Positions 22,501 to 37,500 of a stretch of DNA of 64,000 bases are shown here, piece after piece. A program made the translations under genes and the position numbers. How positions within the stretch are numbered: the first letter of the stretch is position 1; each line of letters starts with the position of its first letter. The stretch is from Dallia pectoralis (Eukaryota > Chordata > Actinopteri > Esociformes > Umbridae), in the NCBI GenBank assembly GCA_029465975.1, contig CM055748.1, positions 11,124,300 through 11,188,299 on the forward strand, given 5' to 3'. The notes under the pieces were generated by a model. The model ran no database searches. It was not told the DNA's origin and saw nothing but the letters and a program-made list of their open reading frames with translations.

Positions 22501-25500
22501 CTATATGCAAGAGAACATAATAGACTTCTGTATCTCTACAAACCCCTACAGGAACACAGTGCTAAAAATGCATTTGTCTTAAGGGTTGGGTTAGGGTCCC
22601 GCCCAGTAGGGCAAGAAGTAAACCTGACTGGAAGGTCACACTGTTGGTTAATACAAAACCTACAATCAAAACCTACAACCTGGAAAGGGGCAAAGGGAAA
22701 TGAGTTGCACTGACAATGTTTTTATTTTTCCATTCCCTGACCATGATCCATTAGTGATTTCTAAAAGCTTCATATGCCTAGACAAAAGATAATTAATTAA
22801 ACTCATGCAGACTCCTCAAAAATAAGTATCTTTTAAAAAAAATACATGTATTTAATCTCTATAAATTCTAATAATATTTTAGGGTTTTTAATGTGTTCCA
22901 CGCTGTGTTGCTAAGACTGGGGTTAACATTTGGGTTATGGTTAGAAAAAAACATGTTCTCATTGGATTTGAACGCATTAGGTTTTACAGGGAAAATGATG
23001 GGTAGAGACAAAAGTTTACCACCAAATGAATTACACTTGAAAGACATAACAGGTGCGTCACAGGTGCGTCACCCGACCATAGTTTTCGTGGCTCTAAATC
23101 CAGATGTTTTTCACAAAACATTAATCACAATATATACATTTTTTTGTAATAAATAATAGTATTCTCTAAAACATATACAACAGTTGGGAACGGTGCAAAT
23201 CCATAACACTACTGTGCAGCTTTATAACTACATCCCAAATTAAATATCTAATTCTGCATAAATTATTATCCAAATGAGTTAAATCGCAATATTAAACAGT
23301 ATGTATTTTTTATTATTTCATTATTATATAACTTCATATAACAATATTTTTTAGTTGTTGCCAAGCCCTGGCAAGCTGACATTACCACAGTTGGAATAGT
23401 GGGCACTTTGCTAAATTGCTCTGAATTGTACAACATATTAGAATATTTTCAGCATTATTAAAAAACATAATAAATATAAAAGTAAGCACCAGGACGAAGT
23501 GACTGGGGAGTGACTGGGGAGTGACTGAGGAGTGACTGGGGAGTGACTGGGGAGTGACTCGGGAGTGACTCAGGAGTGACTGAGGAGTGACTGAGGAGTG
23601 ACTTTATTTAAAACTTAAACTGGTGAACAGAAAGTAGTTATCTTCTTAAAAAGCCATTTGCCATTTGAGCTGTTAGGATTGTTTCCTACAATCAACATGT
23701 TTTGAGGGAGTTAAGAAACATCCAAAAAGGAATGTTAAGTACTCTGAATTATGGAGCAAAAAAGTGCAGATGAAGGAAAAATATAAGCTTTACCATCACT
23801 AAAAGCTCACTTCTGATTACGAGTATATCTGATTACGAGTATCACATGTGAAAAATGAATATGGATATGAGTATGACAGATTAAGCTTTTAAACACCAAA
23901 CGCAATCAGAACTGGATTGTTTTAGGTTTAGGCAGGTTGGAGGTCAAATCTGCCTCCAAAATTATTTGTTTGCCACTGATGAAATTTGGTTAAAAATATA
24001 ATTTTTTTGGGCTGCAAAGAATTATGACAATTGTGAAATGTATGTATCTCTTGATATAAAATTATTTTTTTCAACTCAAATGAAAGTTGAAATTATCTCG
24101 TATGTTGAGTGAATGTTTTCTCTTTTAATAGTGTGAATTTGCTGTGGTTCAGTTTGGATCAAAAATCAGAACTGAACTGTCACTAAATGAGACAGGCGGA
24201 CCAAAGTCTTTTGAAACAGTCAAAAACATTAAACAGATCTTTAATGCCACAGTAACTGCTTCAGCCATGATCTATACAGTGTAAGTATTGACCTAGAATA
24301 TTTATTTTATTATATTTCAAGTTTCATTATATTGTTTACATTTTTTTAATTGTGTTATTCCAGTGAAAACGTTTTCGTTCCTGAGAATGGGTCCCGAGAA
24401 GGCTCCAAGAAAATCATGATAGTGTTGTCAGATGGAGCAATATCTCTTTGGGATAAAGTTAATTTGCCAAAGGCTCTAAACATATCTGAGGAAAAGGATA
24501 TCACCCGGTTTGCTATTGGGGTGAGTTTTTTGGGGGACAAGGTTGATTAGTCTCATTAAAGGTACAGTTCATACTAGATTTATTTTTTGTGTGAAATAAC
24601 ACTTATCTTCAGTTGTTCCTGACGGACATGCCCATTGACTCAATTTTTGCAACAAGGTTCTATGGAACTCTGTTACAACCTGGAATTAGCATTATTAGCA
24701 TTGTTAGCATTGTCCAAATGTATAAACTGAAACTATGCATCCCGAGCAACTAAAACTGGACAGGGGTATGTATATACCCCTGCGCGATTCTTCAAGACTG
24801 TGGGTTCAATATGTACGTTTATGTATCGCAGGTTGGAAAAGAAGAAATAAAGACAAAAGAAGATGAGATGAAGAAAATTAGCTCCAATAATGGTACCCTG
24901 TTTATGGTTGAAGATTATAAGACCTTGGATTTAATCCTCTCCACATTAGAGACAACCATTATTCAAGGAATAGAAGGTAACAGTTAAAAATGTCCTAATT
25001 GTTCTACCCTTTACTTGTGTTCTATTATTTTCATATACACCACAGTGGCTCTCAAATGTGTTCACACCAACTAAAGATTTTCACATTTTATTGTGCTTTT
25101 ATTGTGACAACATTAACTCAAAATGTTTTCATAATACTTCATTTATTGAGGAATAATTTTTTCATATCCTATTAGGATAAGTCTGGTTTTGCTTATTACA
25201 ATAGGCAGAAATTAATGGTTGAAAATATGTCTGATTTCTCAGATTTTTAAACACGGAATTGCAGCCTCTGCTGAGATTTCTATAAAACCTCTGAACTTTA
25301 CCTGCATTTTGCAATGCTATACCCACAAGGACTTGGCCTGCAAAGAAATTAGTGATTCATATTGGAATCCAGCTTAAGTTTAGACAGCAAGGTTTATTTC
25401 TTATTTAATTGTAAACATTATTTCAGTTGCAGGTGCCCAGAATGTTTTTAGAATGTGACAGGATTACTCTAGAGAAGTGTATGTGTTTGATGTTGGTGTA

Positions 25501-28500
25501 GCTAAGATTAATTAATTAGTCAAAGTAAATGCAAAAAATGAGAGTAAAACAATATCAACCGAAAGCAGAGCATGATGGGAACATGTTCATTAAAAACAAA
25601 AAAATAGTATCACAAACATTTTAAGTAATTGGAAACTTGAATTATACTTGAAATAAATAACAGATGCCATACAATGGAATTAGGGACAGGAACATAAGAA
25701 CCACCTGGTAGAGGAGGGGCCAAAGTGGAACAGGTGAACAGAAAGGTTAAGATACATTGAGAATAAGTGGAGATAGTTGAAAATTGTTGTTTATAGGTTT
25801 GTAGTTTTTATTTTTCACTTTGACATTTTGGTCTTTTCAGTGTTTTCATAGAATCCATTAAGATTTTATGTTGTAACACAAAATGTGGAAGTGTCAGAGG
25901 GTGGTGAATCCTTTTGAGAGCTACTGTGTGTGTTCCACAGACGGAAGTCAATGGAGACTTGACTTTTTACCCTGCGATATTCTTCTTATTGACCTCTGCA
26001 TTACATTGACTTTGATTGTTATGAAACAGGAATACGGAAAGGAGAGGGGTTTCAATTTAAACTTGCAGAGACTGGTTTCAGCAGTCATATTGCTTTTGAT
26101 GTAAGTATTTGTATGCACTGGCCTCAGATCTGTTTTTATATTTCTTTATCTAATTGAGGCTGCAGTCAGGAGTGGCATGGTCTATTTTTTCATAAATTGG
26201 GAGCTGGGAAATGTGACAAAATGTAACGTGCGGTTTGAGGACATTATTATTTAGTATTATAGTATTTTTATATTCACAGCCCTCCGATCTGTCTCTGTGG
26301 GTAATTGGGTTCTGACTAGAAACTTCCACTCCTTCCTAAAACTAGGGGTCCCTTTTATTTGGCGCTGTGGGTGCCAACGACTGGAGTGGTGGACTGATCT
26401 TAAAGAAACCAAACGAGGGAAAGTCAACCTTCTTAGACGGATCATCTTCCTTAAATGGATCATCTTCAGAGCCAAGGTTTTCCTATTTAGGCAAGTTATG
26501 TTAAGTGTGGATCCTCACACAATGTGAAGTGCAGTTCCTCACACAATGTGAGATGCAGTTCCTCACACAATGTGAAGTGCAGTTCCTCACACAATGTGAA
26601 GTGCAGTTCCTCACACAATGTGAAGTGCAGTTCCTCACACAATTTGAGATGCAGTTCTTCACACAATGTGAAGTGCAATTCCTCACACAATGTGAAGTGC
26701 AGTTCCTCACACAATGTGAAGTGCAATTCCTCACACAATGTGAAGTGCAGTTCCTCACACAATGTGAAGTGCAATTCCTCACACAATGTGAAGTGCAGTT
26801 CCTCACACAATGTGATGTGCAGTTCCTAAGTGCAATTCCTCACACAATGTGAAGTGCAGTTCCTCACACAAAGTTAAGTGCAATTCCTCACACAATGTGA
26901 AGTGCAATTCCTCACACAATGTGAAGTGCAATTCCTCACACAATGTGAATTGCAGTTCCTCACACAATGTGATGTGCAAAATTGTTTTGTGAAAAAATTT
27001 TAAGGATTGTTTTGTTCATATTATGATTTTTTTCTGGCACAGGTTACAGTGTGGTATCCGCCAGGTCCAAGTCTGGAACTCTGTACATCTCAGGGGCCCC
27101 TCGTTATAACCTGACTGGGGCAGTCTTTGTCTTCGATGCAACTTCCCACAAAGTGCAAGACAAGCTGCTGGGTAATCAGGTAGGTCTAGTATGTGTATTA
27201 CCAGGGCTGCTGTCAGAAATCACAGGCTACAATATGAGAAGACATTTCATTTCATATGCGAACTAATGACAAATACATTAAATAATTTTTAAGACAACAA
27301 AAATGTTTATCTATTAAGACAAGCATGTGCACATCATTTTAAAGATATAAGCTTTCTGTACAGTCTGGAGTATGCCATGGATCTTTTATTTCAGCTCAGG
27401 AAACATTAATCAGACCAAATCTACATAATGCATTATACTGTATTTTTGTTTTGCATAACATAACTTGGGAGAATATACAGTCATGGCCAAAAGTATTCCT
27501 CACAGAAAAGCCCATTTTTGAGTTTTGGTGGCAATTATGTCCAATTTGCTTTTTCCTTCATTTTTGTTTTGTTCCAATACACACAAAGTGAATAAACATG
27601 TGTATAGCAAAAACTGTGCTAATGCAATACTTTTTTTGTGAGAAATGTTTGATTTTCTGGAGAAAAAAATTCAGGGGTGCCAACACTTTCGGCCATGACT
27701 GTATATCTTACTAGCCAAACAAATGAGTGACAGGTCTAAGGAAAAAACTATGTTAACTGTCTCAGTAAGGTGTTGGGCCACCACAATCTGCCAGAACCAT
27801 TTCAATGCACCTTGTCATATGTTCTAGACATTTCTGGAACTATACTAGAGGGGATGAAACACCACTCTTCTAACAGATATCACCATTTAGTGTTTTGATA
27901 ATGGTGGAGAAGAGCAGCTGCCCTAAATCTCCCATAGGTGTTTAGTTGAGTTGGGATCTGGTAACTGTGTGAGTCGTAACATGAATCACATCATTTTCAT
28001 ACTCATCAAACCATTCAGTGACCCTTTGGGCCCTCCTGGATAAGAGCCAATATTTACTCCTCTGTCAAAGTCACTTACACGGATGAGTCAAAACATGAAG
28101 CTTTATAATGGTGATGTCTCCTTACATGGGCACATGTCATGGTTTGAGTAGGTTAGGTGCTAAGAAAATAATACATTCTCATGGTCAACATTTTGGATGC
28201 AGGAGAAATGGGCAGCAGTAAAGAACTTAGCAACTTTGACAAGGGACACATTGTTATAGCCTGATGAGAGAGCATCTCTGAAATGGCAAAGCCTGAGGGG
28301 TGCTCCCGGTCAGCAGTGGTGAGTACCTACCAACATGGGTCCGAGGAGGGAAAAACTTTAAACCAGCGACAAAGTGTTGTGCCCCCAAGGCTCATTGATG
28401 CGCGAGGCCAACCAAGGCTATTCCGTCTTTTCCAAACTGACAGAAGGTCGACTGTTGCACAGAAAGTGTGAACGACACAGTGCATTGCAACTTGATGCAT

Positions 28501-31500
28501 TTGGGGCTGTGTAGCTGCAGACCAAAGGGCCCATAATGACCCCTGTCATGATGACACCTGTCCACTGTCAAAAGCACCTACAATGTGCACACAAGCTTTG
28601 GAACTGGACCTTTGAGCAGTGGAAGGTCTCTTGGTCCAATGAATGCACGGCTGGCCCTGACGCATAGGCGGTATAGGCAAATTCTAGGGGTGCTGTTCAT
28701 CCATAGGGGCGCCAAACTAAAAATACAAATTGGATGCGTGCTAGGTGGTCACCAGCTAAAATCTTGCCTAGAGCAGCATATTGGTCAAGGCCAGCCCTGG
28801 TCCAATGAGTCATATTATTTTACAGTATGTGGACATTAGAGGAACATGAGGAACAGTTTACGGTGTTGCCCTGGACTCCAAATTCCCCAGATATCTTTCT
28901 GATTGGCCATCTGCGGGATTTGCTGGACAAACAAGCTCCACCACACAACATACATGACATGAAGGATCTACTGCTAATGTCTGGACACCAGATACCACAG
29001 GACACCTTCAGGGATCTACTGCTAATGTCTGGACACCAGATACCACAGGACACCTTCAGGGATCTACTGCTAATTTATGGACACCAGATACCACAGGACA
29101 CCTTCAGGCCTCAAGCAATAGTGGTTTTCCTAAGTATAAATAAATACATAAATAATGGTTGTATAAATACAAAGCCACACTGTAGTTATAAGCTATTATT
29201 TGGTCACTCTCCAACTTTTATAATTTATTTTGTTATTAGTTAGAAGTTTATCGAGGCAGTTTCTTGCTAGCAAGGGCGTAGGTTTGGTCTCAGCTTTAGT
29301 GGGGACGTGTGGAGAGAAATATGTGCAAAAATAATTATGTAGTTCAAGGTTCAAGGGTTTAAGGGTGTTTATTTGTCATTACAATAACAAGTTATGCAAT
29401 TAAATGCTTAGATCTCTCCCTCCCCAACATTGCAATACAATAATAAAAAATTAAATAAAAAAAACAAATGTAAGACCTATCTAAAAAATATACATCATAT
29501 AGCAAGAAAAACCTACCGTTTGACTATTAGATGGCAATGCTGTTTTTCAGATTCAATATATTGTAGCGACCCTGGTGGTGCCGCTACTCGCCCCTCTACT
29601 TATAGGCCTACTAGATATCCCTATTTGGAGAAGTGGGTAGGGTGCTCGGTTACGGTGCCGTAGGGCGCTGGTTTGATTCCCCCCACCGGACGAGTATCTT
29701 AATTTTGCCCAGATTAAATAGTGTTATACTTATGTTACTGAGTATGGAAATGCATTATTATTATTAATCATATAATGATTTATTATATTTGACTAACCAT
29801 CACTGTCAAATTATTCACATTGCTAACACGTTTTTCTATCACATGTGCCTAGCAATGCAATGACAGTCCTTCATTAAACTAGTCACTACCACTGCTAGTT
29901 TGATTGTGTGGCTGGTTATTTGGCCTGACGTACCATGTGCTAAGAGAAAAAAATCTGTATGTCCCATTTCTTTTTTTGGGTCGCATAGCTGACCTACAAA
30001 GCACAAAAAGGGGCAAACATGTATATGCTGAAGGGCAAAGGGAATGTTAAATAGTTTCACTCTTTTATGCGGTATGTATTAACAGAAAGCACTGGTAACT
30101 TTACCTCACACCTGCTTGATTTGACTCTCCTGTGGAGTCAGATAACGCCTCCCCCCTAGGGTTATTAGCCAATCAAATTGCGGCATTTCTAGTACGGTTC
30201 TCCTGGCGCTGGCGGTCGGAATTGATCCAAATAGCAGCACAATTTCATAACAGAGTTCGCTAATATATTAGTAGGACAATTTTGTCATGTTCAAATATTG
30301 GTGGGGACATGTCCCCAGCGTCCCCCCCCCTAAACCTACGCCCCCTGCTAGACACTATGATGTCCTCTTCTCACATATTTCTTTAATATGATGGACGGAT
30401 ATTTTTTGCTTTGCATATTTAGACATAAACTGTCTGGCTTTACACCTTTAACATTCTCTATTTCTCTTTTTGACCTTCACGCCTGGTTAAGACAGCCAGC
30501 AGGGTGAATGACAGAGTGTTCTCCCAGTCTGTGGCCTTGTGTATAACAGTTATACATATGTTTGTAATCTACAATATATACATAGTCTTTAGTTCCAACT
30601 GTTACTTATAACACAACGTGTTTGCTGCTTTATGGTGTAAAGTATATAAATATGAACAAACTCTTTACTCTATAGGTGGGCTCTTACTTTGGTTCTGTGC
30701 TGTGTGCACTGGACATTAACCAGGATTCTCTGACAGACTACCTGCTTGTTGGAGCACCATATTTCTTCCAGAAAGCAGAGGAAGGCAGAGTGTTTATTTT
30801 TAAGTTTAACGAGGTCAGCACAAATACGCTCTCAAACTATTTTTTAATTTAGATTTTTACAACTGTCATTTTTTAATGTTTGTAATGGTTTTGCACCAGG
30901 CCCTTGGTACGTTTCATAAGGAACGCTGGGAATGGAAGGGGCTGGAAAACTACATATTTGCCAGATTTGGTTCGGCCATCTCTTCTGTTGAGGACCTGGA
31001 TGGGGATGGGTCCAACGACGTGGTGGTTGGTGCTCCTCTGGAGAGTAATGGCAGATTTGAATCTTCTGGTAGCATCTATATTTATAATGGAGGACCAGGA
31101 GGACTGCAGAGACACCACTCACAGGTGAGTTACATGAAGTCTTGCTAATATGCTCTGTCTTGCAATGATCTTTTTTTAATGTAGAACACAAATGTAACAT
31201 AGCACAGTGTTTTTACGAATTGCCATGTGGTTTTTGATCATTATAAGTGCTCATGACTTTTTCTCACATATAGAGAATTTCTGCCGCCGAGGTGAATGGG
31301 AAACTCCAGCACTTTGGCCAGTCTGTAAGTGCCTTCTCTAACAAAAAAGAGAACAAAAGGCAGCTTTACATTAGCGTCGGTAGCCAAGGCGTGGTCACAG
31401 TTCTCAAGTAAGTATAGACAGCATAGAATATATAGACAGGTATATAGACAGATATATACATCCACCACAATTTTTTTATGAATATGCTTTTTTTAAAACG

Positions 31501-34500
31501 ACGCCACCGTGACCTAAAAAGGTATTTCAGTGGTATGCATAAACTGGTGTAAACTGGTGTATGGGTAAAAGACAAATCTACATGTCGTCTACATACTTAG
31601 CACTTTAATGAATACCTCTAAACTCTGCATATCTCTCTGCATATCTTTTAGAACAATCCCTGTCATCACATTTAGACCTACGATGGACGTTACACCAACA
31701 ACCATCCGTATATCTGAGCAGACTAGCAGAGACATCAAGAAGGATTTTAACCTGGACATCTGCTTTCCAACAAAGAGGAAAATGGACAGTAAGTGCAATT
31801 CAGCTCCTATCACCTATCGCCGGACCACTTAACTAAAACATATATTTGCTTCTAGCCACACTTCTGTCACTTATTTTGTCATCTCATTTGCATCTCATTT
31901 CAGAGGATGAACTCTCCATATCATACAACATTGATGTGGATGCGGGTCAGAACAAAAGGCGTCTGTTTGTTACAAACGAGTCACAGAGAGAAGGCATCTT
32001 CACTGTACGATCTGATAGAAACTGCTTTAACCTCAAACTGTCTTATATGGTAGGTTTCTGAGGCATCTACTGTGCTTATTAGACATACACGCTATGACCA
32101 AAAGTCTGTTGAGACCTCACCTATGTGTACTTGTTGGACATCCAATTCCCAAACAATAGGCATTTATATGGAGTTGCTTGCTCTAGTTTTCTGCTGTTTA
32201 AAAGAAGAGATTCCCCAAATCCTGCACACTCTAATGGTTAAAATGTAGCCACATAGTGTGTCCAGAACCAGAGCCATATCTCTCAACAACAGCACTTCCA
32301 ATAGTAGCTGTGTGAATGAGTGGCAGGCAACTGAAGGAAATTAAATTGCCTGAGATCTCTTCACTCTACTTTCAGGTTGTTGATAACGTGAATGAATAAT
32401 AGACCTCCGGCATAGTATTGTTCAAAATGTATAGTTTTGCTAGCACATTCTTGCTAGGTAGCATATTGTAACAATGTTTGCGCCCAAGACTACCGAAGAA
32501 TAAAGCCTCCACATTATAGAGCAGGACTCACCCCGGGCAATCCGCAATATTTGCAGTGACTCAATCACCAAATGTAATATGAATCTGCTTATCAAGCACA
32601 CAGACCTTGCAGTGAAAGAATCAATCACCATATGTGATATGATTCTGCCCATTCAAGCACACATCAACACCTAAAGACACAACAGAAACGTCTCAGGTGC
32701 ATGGAAAACACTCAGCAGTCACTGCAATTGTCCACTTCATCGTTTAATTAGTATGTATGATTGTGGGTAGAGCCATGATTTTATCATTATAGACTGGGCT
32801 TCCATGTGACCACCATCAAAAAAATCCAAGCATGCTCTAAGTGTGCATACCCCATCGCATGGCTTGTAATGAAGTGATAAAATTACATATTTTTTAAAGG
32901 CCTTGCTTGGACTCGATTTCACAAAACTTTGCTATGCCATTGATATATATATATATTTTTTTCAGGGTTGCAATAACTGTTTCTCACCTATAGTGGTGAG
33001 AGTTAACTTCAAATTGAACACAACTGAGCCATCTCTACACATTCTGGATTACTTTACTCCCGCAGAGGTCACAAAAGAGGTGAGGCAAAAATTTTTGAAA
33101 CATTTTAAAATCTTAATTGAAATAATAATTGTGTTTCTATATCTGCTGTCAATTGAAAATTTCAGATTACATTTGAGAAGGACTGTGAGACAGGAAAGGA
33201 ATGCATTGGAAACATTTCTCTATCTGATTCGAGGCTGAGGTAAATTGTTTTTTTCACAATAGAAATATTGGTATAGCGTCTCATATCTATGAATTCATAT
33301 TTGGATATATAAATAATTGACTGTCCTGAGAAATGATTTCTTAACACTTATCTTTTCATTTTTTTCTATCAGCGAGAATATGGTAATAATCGGATTGACC
33401 AAGAGCTTGACAATTGACTTTAATCTGACCAACACCAGAGACAGTGCCTACGCGACAACACTCCTTCTGGAATACCCCAATATGCTTCTATTTAATAAGT
33501 TCACAACGGTAAGTTCACCTGTCTGAAACACAGATTCATGAGTCTTCAGAACAAGATAAAAACTTGAAAACATTCAGATCTTGTTTGTTATTCACAGAAA
33601 ATGGCAGGCACAGGGTCTGTGTGTGAAAATGTCGTTACCGAGAAGATTTCCTTATTGAAGTGTTTTCTCTCACATCCTGTCTTCAAAAGAAATGAACAGG
33701 TACAGATAGATCGCATAAACTAAGTGAAGCATTACAACAGAACATGTCAACCTTCCAACTGTCAACATGTCTTGTTTGTGCTTTGACACCTCTAGGTTAA
33801 TTTCTCCATTGCCTGGCAGCTTTCAAACAAAAAATCTGAGATGAAAGGTGGTGAGATCACGGCAAATCTAACATGGTATGGTATATAACGAGTCTTTCCT
33901 TTCGAAATGTGTTGAAATGTTTTAGGATTGAGCTAAATAAAAGTATTCTATTTTCCCTACTATTGCTGTTTTTAGTGAGAATGGAGGGTTTCAGGAACTG
34001 GACTATAAAACATTCCACTTTGTAATAAAGAATGCCCTAAAGGTCCAAATAACTGGGTAAGTTATGACTGAATTGTAAAAGTCAAAGCAAATTATGTATT
34101 TATGCATCCAAATAAATTATTGTGCATTTTAGATTTAAATGTAAGATTTTTCCTGTTAACTTGCTTATTACAGGAAGGCTGAACCAGCTGTAATACAATT
34201 CACAGGGAAAAACATTGACAAGAAAGAGCTGACATTTTCCTTTCAGGTATGTTTGTTACATTTAAATACACTCACTGGCCAGGTTAGTAGAAACACACAT
34301 ATAGTACCAGGATGTTGGTTCATGCCAACACACTGGCATCATGTTGTTGCTGTAGGAGTGACCTGGGTGTATAGTACCAGGATGTTGGTTCATGCTAACA
34401 CACTGGCATCATGTAGTTGCTGTAGGAGTGACCTGGGTGTATAGTACCAGGATGTTGGTTCATGTCAACACACTGGCATCATGTTGCTGCAGGAGTGACC

Positions 34501-37500
34501 TGGGTGTATAGTACCAGGATGTTGGTTCATGCCAACACACTGGCATCATGTAGTGGCTGTAGGAGTGACCTGGGTGTATAGTACCAGGATGTTGGTTCAT
34601 GTCAACACACTGGCATCATGTTGTTGCTGCAGGAGTGACCTGGGTGTATAGTACCAGGATGTTGGTTCATGTCAACACACTGGCATCATGTAGTTGCTGT
34701 AGGAGTGACCTGGGTGTATAGTACCAGGATGTTGGTTCATGCCAACACACTGGCATCATGTTGCTGTAGGAGTGACCTGGGTGTATAGTACCAGGATGTT
34801 GGTTCATGTCAACACACTGGCATCATGTTGTTGCTGCAGGAGTGACCTGGGTGTATAGTACCAGGATGTTGGATCATGCCAACACACTGGCATCATGTTG
34901 TTGCTGTAGGAGTGACCTGGGTGTATAGTACCAGGATGTTGGTTCATGCCAACACATTGGCATCATGTAGTTGCTGTAGGAGTGACCTGGGTGTATAGTA
35001 CCAGGATGTTGGTTCATGCCAACACACTGGCATCATGTAGTTGCTGTAGCTGTGACCTGGGTGTATAGTACCAGGATGTTGGTTCATGCCAACACACTGG
35101 CATCATGTAGTTGCTGTAGGAGTGACCTGGGTGTATAGTACCAGGATGTTGGTTCATGCCAACACACTGGCATCATGTAGTTGCAGTAGCTGTGACCTGG
35201 GTGTATAGTACCAGGATGTTGGTTCATGCCAACACACTGGCATTATGTAGTTGCTGTAGCTGTGACCTGGTTGTATAGTACCAGGATGTTGGTTCATGCC
35301 AACACACTGGCATCATGTAGTTGCTGTAGCTGTGACCTGGTTGTATAGTACCAGGATGTTGGTTCATGCCAACACACTGGCATCATGTAGTTGCTGTGCC
35401 TGTGACCTGGTTGTATAGTACCAGGATGTTGGTTCATGCCAACACACTGGCATCATGTAGTTGCTGTAGCTGTGACCTGGGTGTATAGTACCAGGATGTT
35501 GGTTCATGCCAACACACTGGCATCATGTAGTTGCTGTAGCTGTGACCTGGGTGTTGTATCTAATTGACTGGTTACTGAGTGTATGTTTGCATTATTGTTA
35601 TGGCTGCTTCCCCAATATATCCCAGTAACATTGACTATATAACAAGCTATATATTGCTCAGTCACTGAGAAACTTTTCTAACATATTTATGAACAGGTGT
35701 TGCAATGTAGACATCAGAGAGATCTGTCGCTCACTTGCATTAGCTTTTATCTTTTTTAACCTCTGCCAGAAAACTTAATAGTTTTGGCAAATCCGCCAAA
35801 AAACAACAAAATATTATGAAATGGGTGAATTAAATTATTAAATATGTCATACTTCACACTTATGAAAAAGTCTATGGTATTATAAAGATTTTCATGAATA
35901 AAGCCATTTGTAAATACAATGTATTTTTATTATATTTCATACCATGATAAGGATTTGAGATATAAACGTCTACATGGTAAAGAATGCAAGCAAGGATATT
36001 TCTATATGCATCTTGGATATTTCAATATACATCTTTTGAGAAATACCATATGTTTTCCCCTTCCAGCTTCACGGTGAGAACCAACACAATGCAACTATAT
36101 TTGTTAATGTTACATTTACTTACAATGCTGCTCACACCAAAATGAGCATCAAAGGTTTCACACCTAAGGTATGTAAAAAATATTTTAATAATAAACATTT
36201 CTATTGCTGAAATATTTAGGAACTAGTGTTTTGTCCCTGACATTATAATTTGGTTTGGATTACAGGACAAATGTGAAATAGTGAAAGTAAGTTCCATTCT
36301 ATATTTATTAATGAAATGTAACACATTTGTTCACTTGAGATAAGAATATGATAATACAGCATATTCTAAAAGTAATAGTATGTAATGATTATATACACGG
36401 ATGAACCAGAACATTATGAAGCAAATAATGTTGATCAGCTCCTAACAAGATGATAAGTGTTTAGTTCTCATAGCTAATATGTTGAGTACAGGAGAAATTG
36501 GCCGAAGTAAAGACCTGAGGGACTTAGACAAGGACCAAAGTGTTATGGTCAGATGACTGGGTCAGAGCATTTCTGAAACAACAAGGCTTGTGGGTGCTCC
36601 TGGTCAGAAGTGGTGTTATACAATACCGTTTACCTAGAGAAGTGATGGCACCAGAATGCTCTGTGGAAAGACGATAAACTGGTAGATTGAGTGTGATGTT
36701 CTGAGCAATGTTCTGCAGGAAAAACCTGTGTCAATTCATGTGAATGTCAAAATTGACATCTGCCTAAAGATCAATGCAGACCAGGTACACCTCTTCATGA
36801 CATTGGTATTTTCTGATGGAAGTGGCCTTTCGGCAGGGTAATGCTAACAAGAATTAAGGGTAAATTAAATTCACAAACCAACAGTAGGTCTGCGGTGGCA
36901 CATGTCACAGACACTTTTAGATGGTTACGGGAGGAATGTGTCACAACATACATGTGGTCTTAATGTTTCAGCTCATCCGTGTATGGTACGTGTAATCTAC
37001 CGACAATAGTTGAATGTTACTATTTTGAAGGTTTGAGAACAAGTCGGCTTTTTAAAAGCTAAATACGTAATTTTTCCAGGCCTCGAAAGAGAATCTTCTC
37101 ATATGTAAGGTCATAGATCTGCAGGAAATCACAGTAAAGACAGAGGCTTCGATCAAAGATCAGGTTGGTAGATGCAACTTTAATGACTTATTGATGAAAA
37201 AGGGGACACTTCCTAATTGTTTTGTGAATGTCAGTGTCAAAATGCAGTATTGTGAGAATTATGATCTTCATGTCTCCAGGATCAATCAGATGAGATAACT
37301 GCTAAAGCCACTCTGGGATTTGATGAAGGCCAGTTTGCCGCAGTGGAAATGGGATCCATGGTATCGGTGAGTTAGCTTGTAATACATACACAGATTTTTC
37401 ACTTAGATACTGAAAACAGTAACTTTTGTGTAAATATAGCTGGATATAAAGTTGGATTTTGTGTGTTTTCTTTTCTGGCTGTAAGACAAAAGGACAAAGT

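Noticed and set aside
26280..26345. Earlier acceptor for itgae exon 12 (TTCACAG at 26273-26279)
   Set aside because: It introduces an in-frame stop before GSLLFGAVG; the acceptor ending at 26345 keeps phase 0.
26496..26852. Repetitive open frames on both strands (LCEELHFT-type and CEVQFLTQ-type)
   Set aside because: They are translations of the 24-bp intronic minisatellite.
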